This document shows, piece after piece, positions 1 through 9,647 of a DNA stretch of 64,000 bases. Every line of letters starts with the position of its first letter. Position 1 is the first letter of the stretch. The DNA lies in the NCBI GenBank assembly GCA_022510605.1, contig JAFLTB010000003.1, positions 1 through 64,000 of the forward strand. Reading direction: 5' to 3'. This stretch comes from Lachnospiraceae bacterium (GTDB taxonomy: Bacteria; Bacillota; Clostridia; Lachnospirales; Lachnospiraceae). The notes beneath the pieces are model-generated. The model did not search any database. It was not told the origin of the DNA and worked only from the letters and a program-made list of their open reading frames with translations. Both the position numbers and the translations under genes were made by a program.

Positions 1-62
1 ATGCGAAGCATCACCTCTGCCGGAGTCGATTTGTGAATTTTTTTGAATCAAATTCAACAACA

Positions 63-905
63 TCAGACCTGCCACCCCTCCGGCAACACACATCTACCAC
101 CAATTCCCCTATGCTTCCAGCCATCCTTTTTCTTATCATAAGCCGTCACCATCAGATACTGCCAGCGATTGGCCGTTTTTAAGGAACGGTATATTTTCTT
201 CAATGGCACCCACTGCCGGTTATGGGAGGGGTCCCCGGAATCTGCCAGAAATATTTTGTCTGTTTTTTCATCGTATAAAAACAGTGTTACATAGTGGCCC
301 GGTGTATCCTTCCAGTAACAGGTACTGTTGCTGCTGCTCACCACCACAATACAGGCCTGGGAGTTTTTCACAATATTCTGAAATGAGGCATATTCCGAGG
401 GTTTACGCCCCACGTCACAGGTAAAGCCTGCCGAAGCCAGCGTCTGTTTCATATACCCCCAGTCAATGGCCCCGCCGCCTTCGTACATGCTTTTTTCCTT
501 GGCATACTGGTACATGTCAAGGGGCGAACAGCGGTAATCGGTCAGACTGCAATACACATTTGCCATACAGCACAGCCCACAGCCAAAACCACCAAAGGAA
601 CCACCGTCATAATACTGGGTTCCCCACCGGCCTGACCACTCCCTGCGCGCCTTCCAGGACTTTGGGCCCTGAAGATACGTGGCAATTCCTTCTGTCTGGT
701 CCGGTGTAACCGCAGAGTCCACGGAAGCCTTTGATGCAGCAGAGACAGCTGCCGGAGAGGAAATCGCCGCCTGGGTGGAGGCGGTTTCCCTGGCCTGGTC
801 TTTTTCCATATAATTGAGAAAAGCAGCGGCCGCCAGCATAAACACACTGAGCAGTACAATCACCAGAATCTGCTTTCCGTCATAATTTCGTTTGCGCATA
901 AGCAT
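63..905 (-). CDS. C39-like peptidase family protein with N-terminal TM segment
   Basis: ORF 280 aa; N-terminal hydrophobic anchor; GGFGCGLCCMANVY and GHYVTLFLYD...FLADSG motifs resemble C39-like cysteine peptidases. Confidence 0.65.
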   Translation of the reverse strand: MLMRKRNYDGKQILVIVLLSVFMLAAAAFLNYMEKDQARETASTQAAISSPAAVSAASKASVDSAVTPDQTEGIATYLQGPKSWKARREWSGRWGTQYYDGGSFGGFGCGLCCMANVYCSLTDYRCSPLDMYQYAKEKSMYEGGGAIDWGYMKQTLASAGFTCDVGRKPSEYASFQNIVKNSQACIVVVSSSNSTCYWKDTPGHYVTLFLYDEKTDKIFLADSGDPSHNRQWVPLKKIYRSLKTANRWQYLMVTAYDKKKDGWKHRGIGGRCVLPEGWQV

Positions 906-930
906 TCCCCATCATTAGTCCTTCTCACTC

Positions 931-988
931 ATCGTGCTAGCACGATGGTGCCCGTTTGAACCCTATTTAATCTTGCGCCATCATGCTA
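931..988. repeat. Full copy of dispersed palindromic repeat (TAGCACGATGGTGC ... TTGAACCCTATTTAATCTT ... GCGCCATCATGCTA)
   Basis: Inverted arms around a core that recurs at 4664-4755 and 15461-15510. Confidence 0.75.
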
Positions 989-990
989 AA

Positions 991-2379
991 TTAAAAAACA
1001 AATTTGTCTGCAAAATATGCTTTCAATTCGCTTATTTTAATCCGTTCCTGCTCCATGGTATCCCGGTCGCGAACCGTCACCATGCCATCTTCTTCGGAAT
1101 CAAAATCATAGGTCACGCAGTATGGTGTGCCGATTTCATCCTGTCTTCGGTAACGCTTTCCGATATTGCCCCGGTCATCATACTCACAATTATATTCTTT
1201 GGCTAATTCTTCATAAATCTTTTCTGCCTTCTCATTCAGTTTCTTTGACAGCGGCAGAACCGCAACCTTAACTGGTGCTATTGCCGGATGAAAATGCAGT
1301 ACCGTCCGCACATCCCCCTCGCCGATTTCTTCCTCATCGTAAGCGCTGCAAAGGAAGGCTAAGGACATACGGCCGACTCCCAGAGACGGCTCAATGACAT
1401 ACGGCACATATTTTTCCTTTCGCTCATCGTCAAAATAACTCATATCCACACCGGAAGTATTCTGATGCTGGGTCAGGTCATAATCCGTGCGGTCGGCAAT
1501 ACCCCAGAGTTCTCCCCATCCAAAGGGATATAAAAATTCAATATCACTGGTGGCCTTGCTGTAGAAGGAAAGTTCCTCCGGGTCATGGTCGCGGACTCTC
1601 ATTTCATCCTCTTTGATTCCCAGCGACTTTAACCAGTTGATACAAAACTCTTTCCAATAAGCAAACCATTCCAAATCCGTATCCGGCACGCAGAAAAATT
1701 CCAGTTCCATCTGCTCAAATTCACAGGTACGGAAAATAAAGTTACCCGGTGTAATCTCGTTCCGGAAGGACTTTCCGATCTGTCCAATGCCAAATGGCAC
1801 CTTTTTCCGGGAGGTTCTCTGAACATTTTTGAAATTTACAAAAATACTCTGGGCGGTCTCCGGCCGAAGATACACGGCACTATTGGTATCCTCTGTCACA
1901 CCCTGAAATGTTTTGAACATCAGGTTGAACTGGCGGATTTCAGTAAAATCATGTGCGCCGCAGCTTGGGCAGACGATTTTGTGTTCTTCAATAAAGTTCT
2001 CCATCTGTTCTCTTTCCCAGCCGTCTACAGAGCCACCTAAATCCACACCGTTTTCTCCGGCGTAGTCCTCAATCAGTTTGTCGGCGCGAAACCGCTCATG
2101 ACATCCCCTGCAGTCCATCAAAGGGTCAGAAAAGCCGCTCAGATGTCCCGACGCCTCCCATGCCTTGGGATTCATCAGAATTCCGCAGTCCACTCCTACA
2201 TTATATTTATTTTCCTGGACAAATTTCTGCCACCAGGCATTTTTTACATTATTTTTTAATTCCACGCCGAGATGTCCGTAGTCCCATGTGTTGGCCATAC
2301 CGCCGTAAATCTCCGAACCCGGATAGATAAAGCCCCGGTTTTTCGACAGTGCAACAATTTTTTCCATTGTTTTTTCCAT
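991..2379 (-). CDS. glyQS: Glycyl-tRNA synthetase (single-chain, class II)
   Basis: [23 protein letters not shown]..., NLMFKTFQG..., [10 protein letters not shown] motifs. Confidence 0.95.
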   Translation of the reverse strand: MEKTMEKIVALSKNRGFIYPGSEIYGGMANTWDYGHLGVELKNNVKNAWWQKFVQENKYNVGVDCGILMNPKAWEASGHLSGFSDPLMDCRGCHERFRADKLIEDYAGENGVDLGGSVDGWEREQMENFIEEHKIVCPSCGAHDFTEIRQFNLMFKTFQGVTEDTNSAVYLRPETAQSIFVNFKNVQRTSRKKVPFGIGQIGKSFRNEITPGNFIFRTCEFEQMELEFFCVPDTDLEWFAYWKEFCINWLKSLGIKEDEMRVRDHDPEELSFYSKATSDIEFLYPFGWGELWGIADRTDYDLTQHQNTSGVDMSYFDDERKEKYVPYVIEPSLGVGRMSLAFLCSAYDEEEIGEGDVRTVLHFHPAIAPVKVAVLPLSKKLNEKAEKIYEELAKEYNCEYDDRGNIGKRYRRQDEIGTPYCVTYDFDSEEDGMVTVRDRDTMEQERIKISELKAYFADKFVF

Positions 2380-2460
2380 ATTTTCTATCCTCCAAAATAA
2401 ATTCTTTTTCTATTTTACTATTATAAGGAGGATTTTTCAAGAATAAATCACCATAATTTC

Positions 2461-3174
2461 TTACACATAATAAATAGTGACGCCGGAAAAAGGGTTTTCT
2501 CCCTCCAATATCAGCTCCGCTGTGACATCCTCTGCATGCTTATTTTTCTCCGTCACGCCGCTAAAGGGAGAGTTTAGCTGGTTAACTACCTTCCACTGTC
2601 TGGGCACATACAACTCCACCCCCGAAAAAGTAGCGTTCATCGTAATAACAGCACGGCCGGATGGTATCTGGGCATTATCAAAATAGAGTTTCATACCACT
2701 AAATTTAGAGTCTACCACCGCCTGCTGAAAATTCGTGGAGGTCACATAGCGAATGATACCGCCAAATACGGAATGAAAATACAGCTTCTCTCCATCCTCT
2801 TCTTTGGCGTTTTTCTCTGCCTGTTTCCACTCATTCCGCTCCTTTTTAATCCCCTTGATTTTTTTCCAGCTTTTGCGCCGATTGGCAAAGAGTAGGTTTA
2901 GCCCAATGGTGCCAAGCAGGGCCGCAAGCAGTATCGTCCAAGGCGTAATGGGCGTAATTCCCAGCGGTTCATCGTACATAATGCCAATAAATGCCAGGGG
3001 AAACAAAATACCGCCAAAACTTATGTGCAGTACACTATAGACTATTGCCGCAAGGCACAGGATGGTAAACACAAGGGTAAATGTTCCCACAGAAGGGAGA
3101 TAGCCCATCTGGCTCACCACCAGATACGCTCCGGCCAGAATCAGGAACACTCCCCAAAAATAATTTTTCTTCAT
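2461..3174 (-). CDS. LiaF-like membrane protein (cell-wall-active antibiotics response domain)
   Basis: N-terminal TM segments and C-terminal repeated 'FSGV' strands typical of LiaF/DUF2154. Confidence 0.7.
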   Translation of the reverse strand: MKKNYFWGVFLILAGAYLVVSQMGYLPSVGTFTLVFTILCLAAIVYSVLHISFGGILFPLAFIGIMYDEPLGITPITPWTILLAALLGTIGLNLLFANRRKSWKKIKGIKKERNEWKQAEKNAKEEDGEKLYFHSVFGGIIRYVTSTNFQQAVVDSKFSGMKLYFDNAQIPSGRAVITMNATFSGVELYVPRQWKVVNQLNSPFSGVTEKNKHAEDVTAELILEGENPFSGVTIYYV

Positions 3175-3199
3175 ATCTTTATTCCCTCACTTTCTGCCT

Positions 3200-3676
3200 C
3201 TACGGCATTGGATTCTGTTGTATCTGTCGTTCTGTCAGCTTCTCACGCAAAGCCCTCACGTAATGTCTTGAAACAAACACCTTTTTGTGGGAATGAAAAA
3301 AGGCCGCTTCGCTAATAGTGGAAAAACTGCTTTTCCGCAGTGAATAAATCTGCCACACATTGACAATGGTAGATTTGGACACCCGCAAAAAATGCCCTGG
3401 AAGCATCTCTTCCAATTCATACAGCCGGCACTTGGTCTGGTACACATTATCTCTGGTGTGTGCATTCAGACTGCCATTTTCCGTCTCGAAAAACAAAATA
3501 TCCTCCAGCGCCACATAATACTCGGTGTCCTCTTTATACAATATGAAATTCTGCGTGGTTCCCACCGCAGAAGCAATGGCATTCTGTATCTGCCTCACTT
3601 CCCCGGTCAGCGCCCGGCAGCGCAGGATAATCTCCTCCTCCGCCAGCGACTCGTCCTGCTCAATGCGTATTTTCAT
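3200..3676 (-). CDS. LytTR-family DNA-binding transcriptional regulator
   Basis: YVALEDILFFETENGSLNAHT...FLRVSKSTIVNV LytTR signature; start taken at MKIRIEQ. Confidence 0.85.
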   Translation of the reverse strand: MKIRIEQDESLAEEEIILRCRALTGEVRQIQNAIASAVGTTQNFILYKEDTEYYVALEDILFFETENGSLNAHTRDNVYQTKCRLYELEEMLPGHFLRVSKSTIVNVWQIYSLRKSSFSTISEAAFFHSHKKVFVSRHYVRALREKLTERQIQQNPMP

Positions 3677-3774
3677 ATCTTTTAGTTCCTTTCCTGCTGA
3701 CAATGTCATTATAGCAGATGGAAGACTATTGTAAATGCTTTTGGGGTAAGTGGTCGAAATAAGAAAATAAGTGG

Positions 3775-4506
3775 TTATATATCTCCTATCATGGAAAGAG
3801 ATTGGAAGGTTTTATCAGTATGGGCGGAGAAATAACGCCCCACCACCTGCTCCAGCTCCGCTAATACCCCCTCTCCCACGGAAAAGGTGTAGAGTTTTTC
3901 CAGCGGCGCCGATACAATACGCTGGAGTGTATAAATAGCCGTCTCGGAAATGGTAATTCCCGTCCGGCCATCGTAGCAGGCATCACAGACAATCCCCGCC
4001 TCTCCCACATAGAAATGATGAAGTCCCTCGGTTTTTTCACAGCGGATGCAGGAAAAAATCCGGGGTGCCACACCCTCCAGGGCCAGCATCCGGAATTCAT
4101 ATATGTAACGCACCAGTTTCCGGGGCAGGGAAGGTACTGTCAGCGCCCGCAGGGACAGATACAGTAAGTTCAACTCTGCCTTTGCCTCCATACCTTCTCT
4201 GGTAAAATAAGAGGCCACCTCACAAAAGTATAATGCCATGTAAAGATTGTCCAGGTCCTTGCGCAGCTCAGGAAAAAAGTTTTTTACCTCCACCTGCTCA
4301 ATGGTATAGGAATCCCGTCCCCGATAAATGAAAAATTCCCCAAAGGTAAAGGGCTCTGTGGAAGCAGAAAGCGGACTTTTGGGGCGTCTTGCCCCTCTGG
4401 CAAAGGCGGCGATGCGTCCCCGCTCCTTTGTCAGAAGAACCACACGCTTATCCTGTTCACCGATGGTTGCGGCTGAGAGCACCATCCCCATCACTCGTTC
4501 CTTCAC
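3775..4506 (-). CDS. recO: DNA repair protein RecO
   Basis: GEQDKRVVLLTKERGRIAAFARGARRPKS and C-terminal CxxC/CxxC Zn motif; GTG start. Confidence 0.93.
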   Translation of the reverse strand: MKERVMGMVLSAATIGEQDKRVVLLTKERGRIAAFARGARRPKSPLSASTEPFTFGEFFIYRGRDSYTIEQVEVKNFFPELRKDLDNLYMALYFCEVASYFTREGMEAKAELNLLYLSLRALTVPSLPRKLVRYIYEFRMLALEGVAPRIFSCIRCEKTEGLHHFYVGEAGIVCDACYDGRTGITISETAIYTLQRIVSAPLEKLYTFSVGEGVLAELEQVVGRYFSAHTDKTFQSLSMIGDI

Positions 4507-4627
4507 GCTGTCCCCTCTCTTCTTTGACTGAATTCATGCCGTATACACGGCTGGTCCTTACGTATTCCAAATAATCCGCCACCCGCCCGGTGCGGAAAAA
4601 ATTATCCCAGCATTCTTCCCTCTCCAT
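4457..4627 (-). CDS. yqzL: YqzL-like small protein, overlapping the recO start
   Basis: MEREECWDNFFRTGRVADYLEYV resembles YqzL; position between era and recO; GGAGGAAGGTC RBS. Confidence 0.65.
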   Translation of the reverse strand: MEREECWDNFFRTGRVADYLEYVRTSRVYGMNSVKEERGQREGTSDGDGALSRNHR

Positions 4628-4663
4628 GACCTTCCTCCTGTCGTATCTTACTTTCCCTGTCTC

Positions 4664-4755
4664 TAGCACGACGGTGCTAATTTGAACCCTGTTTAGTCTT
4701 GCGCTAGCGACAAAATAGCGTTGTTGCTTTCAGTCAGCCTAGCACGATGGTGCTA
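4664..4755. repeat. Compound copy of dispersed repeat: AGCACGACGGTGCTAA ... AGCACGATGGTGCTAA with TTGAACCCTGTTTAGTCTTGCGC core
   Basis: Two near-identical 16-mers flank the shared core, inside the era-yqzL intergenic gap. Confidence 0.75.
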
Positions 4756-4796
4756 ACAGTAGGATGTCCACTGGAGCCTCTGGCTATGCTGGCACT

Positions 4797-5702
4797 TTAT
4801 TCCATCTCGTGATAGCCGAAATTCTTCAACTGCAGAGCGCTGTCCCGCCAGTCTTTCCGCACCTTTACCCAAAGTTTCAGATTGACCTTGCTCTGTAAAA
4901 AATCCTCAATTTCCTTCCGGGCACTGGTCCCTATTTTCTTTAACATGGCACCCTGTTTGCCAATGACAATGCCCTTGTGGGAATCCCTCTCACAGACAAT
5001 GGTGGCATCAATATCCATGAGCCCCCGCCGTCCCGGCCGCTCCTTCATCTGCTCGATGGATACGGCAATGCCATGGGGAATCTCATCCGACAGCAGCCGC
5101 AGCGCCTTCTCCCGAATTAACTCTGCCACAATCTGGCGTTCCGGCTGGTCCGTCACTGTATCCTCATCGTAATACGCCGGCCCCGCCTCCAGATACTCAA
5201 ACATTGTGGCCAGCAAATCCTCCACACACTCCCCGGTCTTTGCCGACACCGGCACAATTTCCGCAAAATCCAGAATATCCTTATAAGCGTCAATACATAC
5301 CAGCAGCTCCTCTTTTTTCACTGTATCTATTTTATTCATGACAAGAATAACCGGTACCGATACTTTCTCCAACACTTCCGCAATGTGACGCTCTCCCTTG
5401 CCGATAAAGTCTGTAGCCTCCACCAGCCACAGCACCAAATCCACCTCCCGGAAGGAGCGCTCTGCCACATTTACCATGTACTCCCCCAGTTTGTTTTTCG
5501 CCTTATGAATCCCCGGCGTATCCAGAAATATAATCTGCCCCCGCTCATCATGATATACTGTCTGAATCCGGTTTCTCGTGGTCTGGGGCTTGTTTGATGT
5601 AATGGCAATCTTCTGTCCAATCATCCGGTTCATCAAAGTCGACTTTCCCACATTGGGCCGCCCCACCAGAGTGGCAAAACCCGATTTGAATTGTTTCTCC
5701 AT
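4797..5702 (-). CDS. era: GTPase Era
   Basis: GRPNVGKSTLMN, DTPGIHKAKNKLGE, NKID, KH-domain GKQGAMLKKIG. Confidence 0.97.
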   Translation of the reverse strand: MEKQFKSGFATLVGRPNVGKSTLMNRMIGQKIAITSNKPQTTRNRIQTVYHDERGQIIFLDTPGIHKAKNKLGEYMVNVAERSFREVDLVLWLVEATDFIGKGERHIAEVLEKVSVPVILVMNKIDTVKKEELLVCIDAYKDILDFAEIVPVSAKTGECVEDLLATMFEYLEAGPAYYDEDTVTDQPERQIVAELIREKALRLLSDEIPHGIAVSIEQMKERPGRRGLMDIDATIVCERDSHKGIVIGKQGAMLKKIGTSARKEIEDFLQSKVNLKLWVKVRKDWRDSALQLKNFGYHEME

Positions 5703-5737
5703 CTTTCCTCTCCTTTTTAAAATATCCAGTGTAATAA

Positions 5738-8659
5738 CTAATTCAATACCCGCACTGTATCAAACAATTCTCCGGACTGTTTTATCTTATCCTCGCTTCC
5801 CAGCACACAAATATAGCCATCCGACAATATGGCGTCTATCATTTCCGCCATCTTTTGAATCTTTTCGCAATCGGTGGACAAAACCTCATCCCGGCTTTTC
5901 TGTACATCCTCATCGGTCAAATCTGTCATGTAGGCAGCGAAGGAGCGCTTGCCCTTCTCCCTTGGGGGCAGTGGTGTATCCAGTTCACTTATTGTACCAA
6001 TAATATATTTCATCAATTCCCGCTCATCGGCCTCAAAGTTTCGCAGATAGTCCGGCACGCCCTGGTATACCTGGTTGGTCTCCGCCAGATTCGGATCTCG
6101 GTACGATACCATGTAGCCAAACCCCTCTCTGAAAAACTGGCACATTACGCCATAGGCGCCGCCCTTCACGCGAACCTCATTCCAGAGATAGTCATATCCC
6201 AGGATGGTGCGCAGCACCCGGCAGGTGCCGCTGTAGGCAATGCCCTTGTCCCCAAAGAGACCTGCCCTGGCCACATACTGAACCTTGCCCGCCGTGGCAA
6301 AGCCCTCGTTCTTCCCCCGGGGCGGCAATTTCCACTCCGGCGTAATCGCTGGATGCTCCACAGACTGCGGCAGTCCCTCCAGCAGGCGGTCAAGATTTTT
6401 CTCTAATACTTCATACCCCTCATTATCTGCCGTAATACTGATGCGGAAACGCTCTCTGGTAAACACGGCCTCTGCCAGCGCTTCCAGTACCTGTATCAGA
6501 TTTTCCTTCCGCTCTTCAAAATGCTCCTCCATGTCACAGAGAAAATCATAGTAGCCAATGCCGTTTGTCTGCTCCTTGTAGTATGAGCCTTCCTTAAAAT
6601 AAGACATAATCCGGCTCACCGCCGTACTGTGTCCCGCCGATTGCAACGTCTCCTGTTTGCTGGAGCGGTTCTCGCCAATCACCTCTTTTAACCGCTTTTC
6701 ATCTCCGATGTGGGAAGCCGTAAGAATTTCCTTCAAAATCTCCATCATATGACCGGTTTCCTGATACAAAAACCGGGTACTTATCTCCAGCATCATGTCA
6801 AACCGCCCGTCTTTTCTACTGCTGTAGTGTCCCATGCTGCCAGAATATCCACCGGCATGAAGCAGTATCTCATTTCCCAGAGCCAGCTTGTCATAGTGGT
6901 CGGTATCCACAGCTCCTATCAGTTCCGCCAAAAGTCCCAGATATGGTGCATATTCTCTCAAATCCTTTACATCAAAGACCAGCCGGATATAACTGATGCC
7001 ATTGGTAAAAATATCGTGGTGAAGGGCCAGACAGCCCCCTATATTCTTTTCTTTATTGGAAAAAGGCATGGCCTTTTTTCCAATATCCTCCCTTGTCAGC
7101 AGCGGAATGCAGGTCAACGCCTCCGGTGGTGTGGCTTCCTCCTGATATGCCTTCAGCGCCGCCGTTTTTTCTGTCAGTTCTTCCAGTTCCTTCTGGCCCA
7201 GGGATTTTTTATATGCCTCCAGCTTATCCTGCTCCTCTTTTTCCAGCCGGGCCGTCAGTCCCACCTTCGGCTCCACACTGACAAAGCTCATATGGGTATT
7301 ATCTAACAGATAGGTCTGAATGATATTTTCAAAATACCCGGTTCCAATCTGCTGCTTCAAAAACTCGAAGGTATCATTGGCCAGGATATGAATAAATGGT
7401 TTTGTCTCATCGTACAGCCAGCTGTCAAAAATCTGCAGGCCATACATCAGTCCCTTGGGATAAAACCCAAAGTCCGCCTCCCGATGATGAAATTCCAGGG
7501 CGTTGATGGCCGCCCGCAGGGACTTTTCATTCAGTCCCTCCTTTACCAACTGCTCCAGGGTGGTTCTCACAGTATCCAAAAAGGCCTGCTTCTGCTCCTT
7601 CCTGACATTCTTTGCAATGAAGGAAAAATAGGGCTGATAGATACTCTCCTCATAACCGCCGGTAATTTCACTTCCAATGCCGGCATCTGTCAGCGCCTGC
7701 TTTACCGGCGCCCCCACCGACTCAATCAGCACATGCTCCAATACCTGAAATGCCTGATACAGATTCCGGTCCAAAGAATCCCCGCACACTGCATTCAGAC
7801 TGAAATACGCTTTTCCTTCTGTTTCCTCTCCCTCTACCACAGAGTAGAAGCCATACTCCTCCTTCCTCTCTGCAAAGGGTTTCTGCAGGGCAATCCGGGA
7901 ATCCACAGAAAGATAGTCAAAATGACTCAGGTACTTTTCCTCCAGCCAGTTCAGCTTTTCCTCCATATCCATATCCCCGTACAGATAAATATAACTGTTG
8001 GAGGGATGATAATACTGCCTGTGAAAATCCAAAAATCCCTGCCAGGTCAGCTCCGGAATGTCTGCCGGGTCACCGCCGGACTCCACGCCATAGGCTGTGT
8101 CCGGGAACAGGGACTGCTGGATATTCCGTTCCAGCAGCTGGTCTGGGGAGGAAAACACTCCCTTCATTTCATTGAATACCACGCCATTGTATTTCAGGGG
8201 AGCCTCCGGACTCTCTAATTCGTAATGCCAGCCCTCCTGACGGAAAATTTTTTCCTCTTTGTAAATATTCGGATAAAACACCGCATCCAGATAAACGTGC
8301 ATCAGGTTTTGAAAATCCTTGTCGTTGCAGCTGGCCACCGGATATACCGTTTTATCCGGGTAGGTCATGGCATTGAGAAAAGTGTTTAATGAGCCCTTCG
8401 CCAGTTCAACAAAAGGGTCTTTCACCGGAAATTCCCGGGAGCCGCACAAAACCGTATGCTCTACAATGTGCGCTACGCCTGTGGAATCCTTTGGGGGCGT
8501 GCGAAATCCTATAGAAAAGACCTTGTTGTTGTCATCGTTTTCTATTAAAACCACCTTGGCTTTTGTTTTCTTATGCTCCAGCAGATACCCGTCGCTGTTT
8601 AACTCTGCCAGCTTTTGTTTTTCCAAAAGTTCATATGCTTCACATTTTTTTACATCCAT
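5738..8659 (-). CDS. Insulinase-family (M16C, presequence-protease-like) metalloprotease
   Basis: HxxEH motif (GVAHIVEHTVLCGS), 973 aa, M16C associated domain. Confidence 0.92.
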   Translation of the reverse strand: MDVKKCEAYELLEKQKLAELNSDGYLLEHKKTKAKVVLIENDDNNKVFSIGFRTPPKDSTGVAHIVEHTVLCGSREFPVKDPFVELAKGSLNTFLNAMTYPDKTVYPVASCNDKDFQNLMHVYLDAVFYPNIYKEEKIFRQEGWHYELESPEAPLKYNGVVFNEMKGVFSSPDQLLERNIQQSLFPDTAYGVESGGDPADIPELTWQGFLDFHRQYYHPSNSYIYLYGDMDMEEKLNWLEEKYLSHFDYLSVDSRIALQKPFAERKEEYGFYSVVEGEETEGKAYFSLNAVCGDSLDRNLYQAFQVLEHVLIESVGAPVKQALTDAGIGSEITGGYEESIYQPYFSFIAKNVRKEQKQAFLDTVRTTLEQLVKEGLNEKSLRAAINALEFHHREADFGFYPKGLMYGLQIFDSWLYDETKPFIHILANDTFEFLKQQIGTGYFENIIQTYLLDNTHMSFVSVEPKVGLTARLEKEEQDKLEAYKKSLGQKELEELTEKTAALKAYQEEATPPEALTCIPLLTREDIGKKAMPFSNKEKNIGGCLALHHDIFTNGISYIRLVFDVKDLREYAPYLGLLAELIGAVDTDHYDKLALGNEILLHAGGYSGSMGHYSSRKDGRFDMMLEISTRFLYQETGHMMEILKEILTASHIGDEKRLKEVIGENRSSKQETLQSAGHSTAVSRIMSYFKEGSYYKEQTNGIGYYDFLCDMEEHFEERKENLIQVLEALAEAVFTRERFRISITADNEGYEVLEKNLDRLLEGLPQSVEHPAITPEWKLPPRGKNEGFATAGKVQYVARAGLFGDKGIAYSGTCRVLRTILGYDYLWNEVRVKGGAYGVMCQFFREGFGYMVSYRDPNLAETNQVYQGVPDYLRNFEADERELMKYIIGTISELDTPLPPREKGKRSFAAYMTDLTDEDVQKSRDEVLSTDCEKIQKMAEMIDAILSDGYICVLGSEDKIKQSGELFDTVRVLN

Positions 8660-8822
8660 GGTTTCCTCATTTCCGCACTGTCCTGGTGCCTATAATTATG
8701 TTGGGCGGATTTCCCGCCTCCTGGTAGTATTTTCACAATTTCTTCCAATATTTATACAGTACCACATTTTTTCCTGTAATGCAAAATTCTTTTCTGGTGG
8801 TTTTGTAATTTTCAATTTTATT

Positions 8823-8952
8823 TGTAAAACGCACCCATCCCAAAATGGGATGGGTGAATATGCAGCAAAAGCGCACTCGGAAAACCAGTTTTCCAGATGC
8901 GCTTCTGCTGCATATTGACATTGCCGCTTTCAGCGGTAAGTCCTTTTTACAT
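8823..8952. repeat. Structured repeat copy A (~130 bp, TIR TGTAAAA...TTTTTACA, three internal hairpins)
   Basis: Closely similar to 9398-9526; CACCCATCCCA/TGGGATGGGTG, GGAAAAC-CA-GTTTTCC and CCGCT-TTC-AGCGG hairpins. Confidence 0.85.
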
Positions 8953-9084
8953 TCAAAAGATAATCCTAAAAGCAAATTTCCAAAAGATATATACAAACGA
9001 AAGAAAATTCTTTTTGACTTTTCCTGCATGTTGTGATATGGTTAGATTGTGTTAAAATTTTTTATTTTTAGGAGGCAAAACACA

Positions 9085-9282
9085 ATGAAAGGTACAGTAA
9101 AATGGTTTAATGCCAAAAAAGGATTCGGATTCATTTCGGATGAAGAGGGAAACGATGTATTTGTACACTTCTCTGCTTTACAGATGGACGGCTTCAAAGT
9201 TTTGGATGAAGGCGACGAGGTTGAGTTTGAAGTGATTGATGGGGAGAAAGGACCTCAGGCTGCAAACGTAACAAAGTTATAA
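9085..9282 (+). CDS. cspA: Cold shock protein (CSD)
   Basis: [42 protein letters not shown]. Confidence 0.96.
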   Translation: MKGTVKWFNAKKGFGFISDEEGNDVFVHFSALQMDGFKVLDEGDEVEFEVIDGEKGPQAANVTKL

Positions 9283-9358
9283 TCGAATTTTAATGGACTA
9301 ATTTTTATATATATTGTATTATGTAAAAGTTAAGAATCACAATTGGTTGTAACCGTGA

Positions 9359-9384
9359 CCCCCTGATGTATATCGGGGGGTTTT
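9359..9384 (+). terminator. Intrinsic terminator after cspA
   Basis: CCCCCTGATGTATATCGGGGGGTTTT. Confidence 0.75.
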
Positions 9385-9397
9385 ATTATGTAAAAAT

Positions 9398-9526
9398 GTA
9401 AAAAGCACTCATCCCAGAATGGGATGAGTGAATATGCCATAGAAGCGCCCTGGGAAAACTGGTTTTCCGGATGCGCTTCTGCTGCATATTGACATTACCG
9501 CTTCCAGCGGTAAGTCCTTTTTACAT
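9398..9526. repeat. Structured repeat copy B
   Basis: TGTAAAAAGCACTCATCCCAGAATGGGATGAGTG...CCTTTTTACA; same layout as copy A. Confidence 0.85.
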
Positions 9527-9647
9527 CTACAATAAAATCCTTACAAACAAATCCGAAACTCAGGAAAATCCTGCTTGCTCCGTCCACGCTACCTATGATA
9601 AAATAGATACCAGGTTATGTAACACTTGCTAATTTGAGAATGAAAGA

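Noticed and set aside
7388-8218. 276-aa plus-strand ORF antisense to the M16C protease
   Set aside because: Shadow ORF opposite a clear metalloprotease.
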